Origin: Bacteroidota bacterium
GTDB taxonomy: Bacteria; Bacteroidota; Bacteroidia; Sphingobacteriales; Sphingobacteriaceae
Direction: 5' to 3'
NCBI GenBank assembly: GCA_018267005.1
Contig: JAFDZK010000006.1
Span: forward strand, 1 to 36,923
DNA length: 36,923 nucleotides
The notes beneath the pieces were generated by a model that was not told where the DNA came from, did not search any database, and saw nothing but the letters and a program-made list of their open reading frames with translations. The position numbers and the translations under genes were made by a program. Below are positions 8,814 through 17,894 of this stretch, in pieces (position 1 is the stretch's first letter; each line of letters opens with the position of its first letter).

Positions 8814-8821
8814 CAAATATA
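8814..8821 (-). promoter_or_regulatory. -7 box TATATTTG immediately before the prfB ATG
   Basis: Minus-strand TATATTTG ends only 4 nt before ATG 8809, so the transcript would be leaderless or nearly so if this box is used. Confidence 0.45.
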
Positions 8822-9008
8822 GTTAATGTGCAGGTAGAATTGTTGTAAAGTTGGAAGGTTGAAAAGTCGGAAGGTTAAATTATGGTTGAGATTTTGAATC
8901 AAAAGTCAAATATCTTATTGATTGTTCAAGAAAATTGTCAGGGGGGGGGAAACAATACTTCAACTTTTCAATCGCACAACATTGCAACGGGCGTTGGGTC
9001 AACGCGCG

Positions 9009-9055
9009 GCAACCCCTGAAAACGTCAAAGGGGTTGCAAATTTCTTGCAGCCCCT
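9009..9055. terminator. Possible terminator or attenuator of alternative hairpins after the small conserved gene
   Basis: GCAACCCCT (9009-9017) pairs perfectly with AGGGGTTGC (9029-9037). The same middle arm (9029-9039) can instead pair with 9045-9055, 11 bp with one mismatch and a 5-nt loop. On the minus strand this lies 34 bp after the stop of the gene ending at 9089. There is no clear U run, so intrinsic termination is uncertain. Confidence 0.4.
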
Positions 9056-9088
9056 CTGAACGCGTTTTTACAGGTAGTGTTTATCGTA

Positions 9089-9526
9089 TCAGGCAACCAT
9101 CATCTCTTTTACCAGGCTGGTTAGGTCGGCGCGGTTACCGTTAATTTTTGATAAGAATGAGCTTAGCGCAAAATCCTTGTTTTGCTCACTTTTGGATTGC
9201 TTGATCAATTCAAGCATCACCGGCGGCATAACCGATTTTGCAATTTGCAGGGCAGATGCAGGGTCTATGCCATAAAACTTGTTCAATTTGCTGGCAAATT
9301 TATTGACGACGCTGTTGACCAGAGGGTTTTGATAAATGTCGGGATACTGGAAATATTTTACCAGGTCTTTCAATCTACCCGATTCCATCTGTCCTTTTAA
9401 AACCTCAATGATGGAACTCGATGCCTCATTCATTACGGCTTCCCGGTACTTTTCAGGAATTTCCGGGTTGTCGATAACAGCCTGGCCGGCCTTGTTTTTT
9501 ACTAGCAAAAACAGTTTCTCAAACAT
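9089..9526 (-). CDS. Small conserved protein of unknown function
   Basis: 145 aa from ATG 9526. A start ten codons further upstream is possible, but 9526 gives the family-like opening MFEKLFLLVKNKAG and is preceded by a GTGAGG-like ribosome site. The protein is helical, cytoplasmic, without signal peptide, membrane segment or recognisable catalytic motif; it has a conserved-looking NEASSSIIEVL helix (about 44-54) and a PPVMLELIKQS helix (about 111-121). It vaguely resembles DUF937/YidB-like helical proteins, which I cannot confirm. It is divergent from pgi and has a two-box promoter at 9593-9626. Confidence 0.65.
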   Translation of the reverse strand: MFEKLFLLVKNKAGQAVIDNPEIPEKYREAVMNEASSSIIEVLKGQMESGRLKDLVKYFQYPDIYQNPLVNSVVNKFASKLNKFYGIDPASALQIAKSVMPPVMLELIKQSKSEQNKDFALSSFLSKINGNRADLTSLVKEMMVA

Positions 9527-9592
9527 AAAAACCTCACTCTTATAGTGTATTGACAAATTGATGATAAATGATAGATAAATTTATCACGTGGA

Positions 9593-9626
9593 CAAATATA
9601 TCAAATATCTTTTTTTAACATTCAAA
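9593..9626 (-). promoter_or_regulatory. Promoter of the small conserved gene (TTTG, 22 nt, TATATTTG)
   Basis: Minus-strand TATATTTG (9600-9593) with TTTG at 9626-9623, a 22-nt spacer identical in length to the act promoter. The leader to ATG 9526 is about 60 nt. Confidence 0.55.
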
Positions 9627-9665
9627 AAGAATGCCAAAATTTTTAAGATTTTATTAATTAAAATC

Positions 9666-9754
9666 GTGTAAAACAAACACTAAGTGGCATGTGTTTATTT
9701 AACACTGTGATGCGGTGTGTTTTATACACGTACCGGAGTGTGTTGTTATAACAC
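9666..9754. repeat. Four phased 15-bp dyads GTGT-N7-ACAC upstream of pgi
   Basis: Copies at 9666-9680, 9691-9705, 9715-9729 and 9740-9754 each read GTGT, seven mostly A/T bases, ACAC. Start-to-start spacing is 25, 24 and 25 bp. They lie between the divergent promoters of the small conserved gene and pgi, the place where operators are expected. No known regulator is assigned. The rest of the 298-bp spacer (9527-9824) is AT-rich with no gene. Confidence 0.65.
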
Positions 9755-9779
9755 CACCGGCACTATTTTCACATTTAAT

Positions 9780-11471
<1,692 letters not shown>

Positions 11472-11476
11472 AGTTA

Positions 11477-11618
11477 GGCTAAAGCCCGGTTTGTTATGAT
11501 TCTATATCCGTCGGTTAAAACCGACGACAATGAATTATTGCTACCGCCGATGCGATTTTGGGCTAAACCCGGGGTTTGCATATGATTTTATGTTCCCCGA
11601 TTAAACGCGACGCAATGA
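11477..11618 (+). repeat. REP-like double hairpins A and B after pgi (left end of RAYT module 1)
   Basis: Element A pairs GGCTAAAGCC (11477-11486) with the 9-bp stem hairpin CCGTCGGTT-AA-AACCGACG at 11508-11527 and ends in CAATGAA. Element B (from about 11549, GGGCTAAACCC) is a decayed copy that runs into the tandem array. The hairpin just after the pgi stop could also end pgi transcripts, though no U run follows. Confidence 0.75.
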
Positions 11619-12080
11619 ATTATGATCCTATGCTGATTTACCGCCAACGTGCGTTTGGACTAAACCCGACCCAATGAATAATGATCTATATTGATTTGCC
11701 GCGGACGTGTGTTTGGAACTTAACCCGACGCAATGAATTATGATCTATACTGATTTGCCGCAGACGTGCGTTTGCACTAAAGCCGACAGCAACGAATTAT
11801 GATCTATGCCGATTTGGCCGACGTGCGTTTGGAAATTAGCCCGACGCAATGAATTATGATCTACACTGATTTACCGCCGACGTGCGTTTGGACTAAACCC
11901 GACCCAATGAATTATGATCTATACCGATTTGCCGCAGACGTGCGTTTGCAATAAAGCCGACGACAATGAATTATGATCTATGCCGATTTGGCCGACGTGC
12001 GTTTGGAAATTAGCCCGACGCAATGAATTATGATCTATACTGATTTACCGCCGACGTGCCTTTGGACTAAAGCCGACGAC
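11614..12080. repeat. Tandem array of eight 57-59 bp units
   Basis: Unit starts are 11614, 11673, 11732, 11791, 11848, 11906, 11965 and 12022. Each begins AATGAATTATGATCTA and contains GACGTGCGTTTGG-like and CCGAC segments. Units group by three: unit 4 and unit 7 differ at one of 57 bases, 3 matches 6, and 5 matches 8, so 11732-11905 and 11906-12080 are copies of a 174-175 bp higher-order repeat. Unit ends (CCGACGACAATGAA) equal the right end of the neighbouring REP hairpin, so the array probably grew from it. There is no open frame and no unique spacer. Confidence 0.9.
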
Positions 12081-12122
12081 AATGAGTTTAGCAAAATTTG
12101 TTAAATTGGGTGCGAATTAAAT

Positions 12123-12178
12123 CATTGCCGTTCCATTTATGGGACGGATAACAAATAAGCGCTAAATCGGCTTTAGCC
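12123..12178 (-). repeat. Inverted REP-like double hairpin before the transposase
   Basis: Read on the minus strand it has the same order as the elements downstream: GGCTAAAGCC (12178-12169), then a 9-bp stem hairpin (12147-12128, one G-T pair), then CAATGA. It therefore faces the plus-strand element at 12659 across the transposase gene. Confidence 0.75.
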
Positions 12179-12193
12179 AAAACCTTGTCCGCT

Positions 12194-12628
12194 ATGTCAT
12201 TTGTGAAAATTTGGGTCCATCTTGTTTTCGCTACCAAAAACAGAGAACCACTCCTAAAAAAAGAAATCAGGCCTGATATACATCAGCATATTATTCGAAA
12301 CTGTAAAGACAAAGATATTTTCCTGCAAGCCATCAATGGCTATACCGAGCATTTGCATTGTCTTATATCGCTAGGGAAAGATCAAAGTATTTCCAAAGTC
12401 GTTCAACTGATAAAAGGAGAATCCTCCCTATGGCTCAATAAAAGCGATTTGATATCGGAAAAATTTAGCTGGCAAGATGATTATTTTGCTGTATCGGTTA
12501 GTGAGTCACAAGTTGAGACGGTCATTAACTATATTAAAAATCAAGAGAAGCATCATGCTAAAAAGTCATTCGATGACGAAGTAAACGAATTTATGGGGAG
12601 ATACGGCTGGGCACAAATAAAAAATTGA
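12194..12628 (+). CDS. REP-associated tyrosine transposase (RAYT, IS200/IS605-like Y1 family)
   Basis: 144 aa from ATG 12194 (an upstream TTG at 12185 is less likely). The HUH metal-binding motif is HLH at residues 53-55 in YTEHLHCLISL, and the nucleophile is Tyr113 in INYIKNQEKHH, with Gln117 one turn on. Such single-domain HUH enzymes nick and join single-stranded DNA at hairpins next to guide tetranucleotides. The gene is flanked by inverted REP-like double hairpins, the hallmark of RAYTs. All key residues are present, so it may be active. No TnpB or other partner gene is nearby. A decayed copy lies at 12913. Confidence 0.92.
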   Translation: MSFVKIWVHLVFATKNREPLLKKEIRPDIHQHIIRNCKDKDIFLQAINGYTEHLHCLISLGKDQSISKVVQLIKGESSLWLNKSDLISEKFSWQDDYFAVSVSESQVETVINYIKNQEKHHAKKSFDDEVNEFMGRYGWAQIKN

Positions 12629-12637
12629 CCGGTCGGC

Positions 12638-12810
12638 ATAAAGCATGGCGGTGAGTTTGGGCTAAAGCCCGATTTTCTCATAATACTTTTTATCCGTCGG
12701 TTAAAACCGACGGCAATGAACGATTTCCCATACCGATGCCGAGGTGAATTTAGGCTGAAGCCCGACTGATGCTTCATCTTATCTGTTGGCTAAAGCCATC
12801 GGCAATGAAT
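12638..12810 (+). repeat. REP-like double hairpins C and D (left end of RAYT module 2)
   Basis: 12638-12652 is a 15-bp copy of the end of pgi. Element C pairs GGGCTAAAGCCC (12659-12670) with the perfect hairpin CCGTCGGTT-AA-AACCGACGG (12694-12713) and CAATGAA. Element D pairs GGCTGAAGCC (12753-12762) with a weaker hairpin (12787-12798) and CAATGAAT. The order matches elements A and B. Confidence 0.8.
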
Positions 12811-12842
12811 AGCAGATTTGTTAAATTGGCTGTAAAATATTC

Positions 12843-12897
12843 ATTGCCGTCCCATTTATGGGACGGATAACTAATAAATACTAAATCGGCTTCAGCC
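12843..12897 (-). repeat. Inverted REP-like double hairpin of module 2
   Basis: Perfect 9-bp stem CCGTCCCAT-TT-ATGGGACGG (12847-12866) and GGCTTCAGCC (12888-12897), homologous over its whole length to 12123-12178. Confidence 0.8.
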
Positions 12898-12912
12898 AAA
12901 ACCTTGTCCATT

Positions 12913-12960
12913 ATATCATTTGTAAAAATCTGGGTGCATTTAGATTTCACTATTAAAAAT
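12913..12960 (+). pseudogene. 5' fragment of a second RAYT gene
   Basis: The sequence matches the opening of the intact transposase (12194 onward): the start codon is now ATA (12913-12915), followed by codons for SFVKIWVHL and decayed sequence. Similarity is lost after about 12960. The preceding 100 bp are also homologous to those before the intact gene. It is a remnant of a duplicated module, not an expressed gene. 12961-13015 holds nothing recognisable. Confidence 0.8.
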
Positions 12961-13015
12961 GCGAAGAAAAAGCGGCCGAACTTAAGTCCCGCTGTCCTTT
13001 CAAGGTCAGGACATA

Positions 13016-13411
13016 CTAATGATCATGGTTCTGGTCTTCGACCAAATGCTGCCCTTTGCTGTCAGGCAAGGGAAACGGATCTACGTAATTGGCCGGATCA
13101 TATCTAAATTCGCTCTTAGGTGGTTCCCTGTATTCATTTTTATCTTTATCTCCTCCTTGAAATAATAACCATAAAAAGTAAAATGGAATTAATTGCCACC
13201 ATCCGCTTTTACCAATATCGTGACATCTTTTAGCTCCCTGAGCCCATAAAAACCACACGAGAGGTATGTAGCCCACATAAAGAAACGCTGCTTGCGGCTC
13301 GGTTCTGCCCAAATACAAAATAACCAGGTAAAGCCCAATGTAAATTATATAACTAAGGGCAAACTCAGTCCGCCTGATACGGCCTGCAAACGAAAAAATA
13401 TTTTTAAACAC
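13016..13411 (-). CDS. DUF805 family inner membrane protein
   Basis: 131 aa starting at GTG 13411, which gives the family-typical opening FKNIFSFAGRIRRTEF. Three to four hydrophobic segments (about 17-35, 44-60, 73-85) and the signature RCHDIGKSGWW (about 62-72) identify DUF805, small inner membrane proteins of unknown role. The C-terminal 45 residues are polar and cytoplasmic or periplasmic, a tail longer than the domain. It is the first intact gene to the right of the RAYT remnant and stands alone. Confidence 0.85.
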   Translation of the reverse strand: MFKNIFSFAGRIRRTEFALSYIIYIGLYLVILYLGRTEPQAAFLYVGYIPLVWFLWAQGAKRCHDIGKSGWWQLIPFYFLWLLFQGGDKDKNEYREPPKSEFRYDPANYVDPFPLPDSKGQHLVEDQNHDH

Positions 13412-13460
13412 GATTGCGTGTAAGGTTTATCGAATTTAAGCAATCACGTGAATAATCCTT

Positions 13461-14546
13461 TCATTTTTTTAAAAACTTCACTTGGTACAGGTGCGGCCAC
13501 TTTTTTCCGGTTACGAACAGGCGTTTACCCTGCGCATCCCACGCGATGCCATTCAGCACGTCATTATTTTCGTCAAAATTGGCAGGGCGCTGCGAATCAG
13601 GCAACAGTCCGCTCATATCCACCTTTTGTAAGACAGTACCGGTTTTAGGATCAATGACAATAATATTATTCGTCTGCCATACATTGGCGTAAAGCTTCCC
13701 ATCGATATACTCCAACTCGTTTATCTGGTTTACCGGGCCCTTATCATCATATACGTCGATATAACCCGTGGCGCGGTAAGTATCCTTGTCCAAAAACCAG
13801 ATGCGGTTGGTGCTGTCGTCCATATATAGCTTATTGCCGTCAAAACACAATCCCCAACCCTCCGCGCCGACATTGTTGGTAAAGGTATTCAACAGCTTGA
13901 AAGTGTCCTTATCATATACATACCCGATTTTTTGCACCCAGGTTAGCTGAATGATCTTGTTACCGATAATGGATATACCCTCAGCAAAAACTTTAGGGTC
14001 GACCATTACCTTCTTCAAAACCTTGCCCGTATTCAGGTCGACCTTTCTCAGGCTCGACTGCCCGTCTTTTTCCTGGCCGGGCGGGGGATCGGCATAGCCG
14101 CCACCGCTTTCGTAAAGGTAACCGTCCTGGTAAAGCAGACCCTCTGTATAACAACTGGTATCGTGCGGCTACACCTTCACGACCTTATAAGTATAAGCCT
14201 CCGGCGCTTTGGTCGCCAGTAAAACAATATTGGTAGAGATTTCCTGGCTTTTGCCTCCCTGGTATACCCTGGCCGTGATCACCCTCGGACCCAGCGAAAT
14301 TTCACCGGTTTTGAGCGTAACAGCAGACGAATCCTTTTTTGATGCAAACCGTGCCGAGTCGACCAGGTAAACGACAGAGTCGGGTTTCATATCGGCCGGG
14401 TAACTTACTTTTATAGTTACCGCGTCACCCGATTTGTAGCTTGTTCCCGCTTCGGGGCTAATGGATAAGGATGCTTCGGGCTTATTCGGACGGCAGCCAT
14501 ACATCATAACGATGGCCGCAATTAAAGGCAAAATTTTGTTTTTCAT
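13461..14546 (-). pseudogene. Glutaminyl-peptide cyclotransferase lipoprotein, interrupted by one in-frame stop
   Basis: From ATG 14546 the frame reads a lipoprotein signal (MYGC), an Ig-like N-terminal domain and YKVVKV, then TAG (14171-14169), then continues in the same frame with PHDT...GLLYQDGYLYESGGG and the rest of a glutamine cyclotransferase beta-propeller down to the stop at 13461, 360 sense codons in all. Family members read YPHDT at this point, so the TAG replaces a Tyr codon by one base. The enzyme turns N-terminal glutamine into pyroglutamate outside the cytoplasm. The downstream part is undamaged, so the change is recent, a sequencing error, or read through. The start overlaps the yraN stop by 4 bp (ATGA). 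Confidence 0.88.
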
Positions 14547-14917
14547 ATTCCGGTAGGCGACGGCCAGAAGGCGTCTTCGATGTGTTTTAATGTATGATCG
14601 GCGTTCCTGTCAAACAAAATGGATACGATATCAAACCGCACTTCCCCCTGGTGATCCATCAGGTAAATGTACTCATCGGCAGCCACGGCTAACAGCCGCT
14701 GCTTACGCTTGTCCACAAAATCCTCTGGTTCGCCGAAGCTATTGCCGGTACGCGTTTTTACCTCGACAAAAATAATTACTCCGTCCTTATAAGCAACCAG
14801 GTCGACCTCGCATTTGCCGTGTGTCCAGTTCTCGTCCAGTATTTCATAACCCGCGCTTTCAAGGAATGTTTTCGCCAGGCTCTCGCCTTTTCGCCCGAGA
14901 TCAAGGTGCAGCGCCAT
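14543..14917 (-). CDS. yraN: YraN/UPF0102 family predicted endonuclease
   Basis: 124 aa with the restriction-endonuclease-like core of UPF0102: GRKGESLAKTFLESAGYEIL (8-27), ENWTHGKCEVDLVAYKDGVIIFVEVKTR (about 29-56) containing the E-x-D and E-V-K catalytic pattern. Substrate and biological role are not established. Its start shares one base with the dnaG stop at 14917, and its stop overlaps the glutaminyl cyclase start, so the three genes form one tight operon dnaG-yraN-cyclase. Confidence 0.88.
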   Translation of the reverse strand: MALHLDLGRKGESLAKTFLESAGYEILDENWTHGKCEVDLVAYKDGVIIFVEVKTRTGNSFGEPEDFVDKRKQRLLAVAADEYIYLMDHQGEVRFDIVSILFDRNADHTLKHIEDAFWPSPTGI

Positions 14918-16842
14918 TATTTGATGATGACTGAACCTAAATAATCTGATATGGTCCGCTCCACCTTTTTCATCTGCAGGTACTGCGCCAGCAAAGCATC
15001 CGAATCCGGACCGCCATCGGCCTTTTGTATCTCCGTGCGCAGACCGTCCAATATCTTACCCACTTTGTGTTTTTTTAGATGAAAGATCGCTCCAAGTATG
15101 GTCGCCTTCATATTCGCCTGTTCGTCGGGCACCAGTATACGGTGCATCTCGTACCAGTTCTCGCTCAGCGTGTATTTAGTGGCCAGCAGCGTTACAGTAA
15201 TGTCAACTATATCTTTATCGGGATAATGGATAAAAAATTGTTCATCGGGCAAAACTCCATTCTCCAGTTCCCTGCTGTATACATCCACAAATTTTTTTGC
15301 AGCGGGGTATTCAAACTCCACATCACTCAGTTCGGCGGTCATAAACGGCCCTATATAGGTATTGGCAATGCCATCCCAATCGATCATCCGGTTGCCATAA
15401 AGCAAAAGCAAGCGCACAATTTCTCGCTCCTGGCTCGACTCATCTTTTTTAACCGGGCGTTCAACAGGTAATTCCTCCGGCGGAAGGTAATCAGCCGGCT
15501 CGATTGTCCGGGTCGCCTGCTGCGCATCTTTCCTGGCTTTATTGAGCCGCATTTTATTAAGCTCCGAAAGTAGCGCGCGCTCGTCTATTTCGAGCAAATG
15601 ACTACATTCTTTAATAAAAACCGAAGCCTTGATCGAATCGGGAATTTTGGCAATACTTTCCACCACTTCCCTGATCACCTCCGCCCGCTTGATCGGGTCG
15701 GAGCCGGATTCTTTTAACAAAATACCGGTCTTATACAGGATAAAATCTTTCCTGTTCTGCGCGACATAATTCTTAAATGCATTGGTGCCCACCAGCCGCA
15801 CATACGAGTCGGGATCGTGCCCATCGGGAAACAGCACAACTTTAACATTCAGCCCTTCTTCCAGGATCATATCCAACCCGCGCAGCGAGGCCTTGATCCC
15901 AGCAGCATCGCCATCATAGAGAATGGTGATATTTTTGGTGAACCGGCCGATCAGCCTGATTTGCTCCACCGTCAGTGATGTACCTGACGACGCCACCACG
16001 TTCTCTATTCCCGCCTGGTGAACCGAAAGCACGTCGGCGTAACCCTCGACCAAATAGCAGTTGTCTTCATCCCTGATGGCTTTCTTGGCGAAATAAAGCC
16101 CGTAGAGAATATTGGATTTATGATAGATGTCCGACTCGGGCGAGTTCACATATTTGGGAACACTTTTGTCGCTCTTGAGCGTACGGCCACCGAAAGCGAT
16201 AACCCGGCCAGTAAAACTATGGATCGGGAACATTACCCGCCCGCGGTAACGATCGTACATCGTGCCGTTATCGCGTTTCACCGAAAGCCCGGTTTCTTCT
16301 AAAAATTGCGCCTGGTAGCCTTCCTTCAATGCCTTGCCAGTAAAAGCTTCCCACTGGTCGGGCGAATAGCCCAGCTCGAACTTACGGATGGTTTCGTTAC
16401 TAAAGCCGCGCTCTTTAAAATAGCTCAGTCCTATATTATGGCCTTCTTCGGTTTCCAGCAGGCTTTCATGGAAGAATTTAGCGGCATAGGCGCTTACGAT
16501 CATCAGGCTTTCGCGGTGATTTTCTTCCTCCCGGTTTTCTGCTGATTCCTGCGTTTCCTCAACCTCGATGCCATACTTTTTCGCCAGCCACTTCAGCGCC
16601 TCGGGGTAGGTGAACTTCTCGTGTTCCATCAAAAAGGTAACGGCCGAGCCGCCTTTGCCTGACGAAAAATCCTTGAAAATACCTTTGGCCGGAGACACGG
16701 TAAACGATGGCGTCCTCTCGTTACTGAAAGGTGAAAGCCCCACATAATTGGCGCCGCGTTTCTTCAACTGCACAAACTCACCGATCACCTCGGCGATGTC
16801 GATGGCTTCCATAATACGGTCGATGGTGGGTTTGGTGATCAT
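14917..16842 (-). CDS. dnaG: DNA primase without canonical zinc ligands
   Basis: 641 aa. It makes RNA primers at the replication fork. The N-terminal domain follows the CHC2 fold in sequence (NYVGLSPFSNERTPSF, GIFKDFSSGKGG), but the four zinc ligands Cys-His-Cys-Cys are Ser37, Ser40, Asp58 and Ser61. The TOPRIM core is intact: VEGYADV with the catalytic Glu (about 266-272), and LYDGDAAG with the metal-binding Asp pair (about 308-315), then FPDGHDPDSYV. The C-terminal third is the helicase-binding region. Several Bacteroidota primases share this loss as far as I recall, so it is likely a lineage trait, not damage. It leads the operon with yraN and the cyclase. Confidence 0.93.
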   Translation of the reverse strand: MITKPTIDRIMEAIDIAEVIGEFVQLKKRGANYVGLSPFSNERTPSFTVSPAKGIFKDFSSGKGGSAVTFLMEHEKFTYPEALKWLAKKYGIEVEETQESAENREEENHRESLMIVSAYAAKFFHESLLETEEGHNIGLSYFKERGFSNETIRKFELGYSPDQWEAFTGKALKEGYQAQFLEETGLSVKRDNGTMYDRYRGRVMFPIHSFTGRVIAFGGRTLKSDKSVPKYVNSPESDIYHKSNILYGLYFAKKAIRDEDNCYLVEGYADVLSVHQAGIENVVASSGTSLTVEQIRLIGRFTKNITILYDGDAAGIKASLRGLDMILEEGLNVKVVLFPDGHDPDSYVRLVGTNAFKNYVAQNRKDFILYKTGILLKESGSDPIKRAEVIREVVESIAKIPDSIKASVFIKECSHLLEIDERALLSELNKMRLNKARKDAQQATRTIEPADYLPPEELPVERPVKKDESSQEREIVRLLLLYGNRMIDWDGIANTYIGPFMTAELSDVEFEYPAAKKFVDVYSRELENGVLPDEQFFIHYPDKDIVDITVTLLATKYTLSENWYEMHRILVPDEQANMKATILGAIFHLKKHKVGKILDGLRTEIQKADGGPDSDALLAQYLQMKKVERTISDYLGSVIIK

Positions 16843-16860
16843 TTAACTCGGGTACGATGA

Positions 16861-16868
16861 CAAAAATA
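16861..16868 (-). promoter_or_regulatory. -7 box TATTTTTG before dnaG
   Basis: Minus-strand TATTTTTG fits TAnnTTTG and ends 18 nt before the ATG at 16842. No TTG is seen at -33. Confidence 0.45.
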
Positions 16869-16923
16869 ACTTTTAGGCTTAACAGTTCCTTAATGGTTTT
16901 TAGAAAGTTATTAACGCCGGATG

Positions 16924-17787
16924 TTAGGCATTTTTTATGGAAGAGCGCTTTTTCAGGAAGGTTATTGCTATTCCCGCCAGCACGACAATACTGCCAATAA
17001 TTTCTTTCAGGTCTAATGTTTCGTGCAGCAATAAAGCCGCCCAGATGCCCGCGATAACCGTCTGGCTTAGCAAAGCGATCGATACTTTGGTGGCTTCGAG
17101 ATGATTGATGGAATAATTAATGGTAATCCACCCGGCCAACTGGCAGATCAGCCCCATGCCGATCATATTCAGCCAGGTCGAGGTTGTAAAATGGATCAAA
17201 TTGTCGTGGTTTGCAAAACAAATGACGAGCAAAAACACACTCGCGCCGAGCATATTGTAAAACATGAAGATGACGGTGCTGATACGTTGCAGGATGCCCT
17301 TGGTGATCAGGATATACGTCGCGTAAAACATGCTGGCGATGAGCGCATAGACGAGGCCGATATTGAAATGCAGGCGGATAATATTGCCGAACCCTACCAA
17401 TACGATCATGCCCAGGATGGCCACAACGGTTCCGATCCAGAACAGTATTCCCGATCTTTTCCTGAAAAGCAGGAAGCTCATCAGTCCAACCCAAACCGGC
17501 GCCAGGTTGGCGATCAGCGTGGATATAGTTGCGCTTATTTTGGTCAGCGATATGTTCCAGACGGCAATGTCCGAGCCGAAGATGATACCGCCCAATAACG
17601 CGATCAAAAGGTCCTTACGGTTTATAGCGAACTCTTTTTTTACCAGGCAATAAGGCGCAAGCACCAGCCAGGCCACGAAAATGCGGTAAAAACCGGAAAC
17701 CAGCGGCGATGCTTCGGCAAGCTTGACGAATATCGGCGAGAAAGAAATACAAATGATGCCGATAATGAGGCTTGCTTTGGGGTTCAT
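16924..17787 (-). CDS. EamA/DMT family transporter
   Basis: 287 aa, almost wholly hydrophobic, with ten predicted membrane segments in two EamA repeats of five (about 5-140 and 145-282). Features such as PLVSGFYRIFVAW in the first repeat, TLIANLAPVWVGLMSFLLFRK and the mirrored LSQTVIAGIWAALLLHETL in the second are typical. The family exports metabolites such as amino acids or nucleosides; the substrate is not readable. It lies upstream of dnaG on the same strand but has its own -7 box. Confidence 0.88.
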   Translation of the reverse strand: MNPKASLIIGIICISFSPIFVKLAEASPLVSGFYRIFVAWLVLAPYCLVKKEFAINRKDLLIALLGGIIFGSDIAVWNISLTKISATISTLIANLAPVWVGLMSFLLFRKRSGILFWIGTVVAILGMIVLVGFGNIIRLHFNIGLVYALIASMFYATYILITKGILQRISTVIFMFYNMLGASVFLLVICFANHDNLIHFTTSTWLNMIGMGLICQLAGWITINYSINHLEATKVSIALLSQTVIAGIWAALLLHETLDLKEIIGSIVVLAGIAITFLKKRSSIKNA

Positions 17788-17804
17788 AATCTGGTTAACG
17801 CCGG

Positions 17805-17812
17805 CAAAAATA
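17805..17812 (-). promoter_or_regulatory. -7 box TATTTTTG before the EamA gene
   Basis: Minus-strand TATTTTTG, 17 nt before ATG 17787, fits TAnnTTTG. Confidence 0.45.
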
Positions 17813-17894
17813 AGTCAAGCGAATGAATTTTCTTATTTTAGTGATCGATTGTAGTAACTCTATACTGTTACTTCGTATAGCATATAAACTCCCA

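Larger units (their letters stand above)
8810..9088. other. Spacer with word repeats, a G9 run and a three-arm hairpin region
   Basis: No gene is seen in these 279 bp. 8843-8880 carries GTTGTAAAGTTGGAAGG-type words, partly complementary to 8958-8990. A run of nine G lies at 8941-8949. Arms at 9009-9017, 9029-9040 and 9045-9055 form two mutually exclusive hairpins (see findings). The prfB promoter box lies at its left edge. Confidence 0.6.

Noticed and set aside
11508..11527. Simple terminator of pgi
   Set aside because: The hairpin lacks a U run and is shared by several REP pairs in the region, so its primary identity is a repeat; a termination role remains possible.
11614..12080. CRISPR-like array
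   Set aside because: Whole units are repeated end to end with no unique spacers and no cas genes nearby; the triplet order is that of a tandem satellite.
12904..13107. A 67-aa gene at the RAYT remnant
   Set aside because: It starts at a non-ATG codon and only its first 20 residues resemble the transposase; the rest is noncoding and antisense to the DUF805 gene.
13461..14018. A separate short gene for a propeller protein
   Set aside because: It is the second part of the glutaminyl cyclase, in the same frame as the part ending at 14169; its start is an internal TTG.
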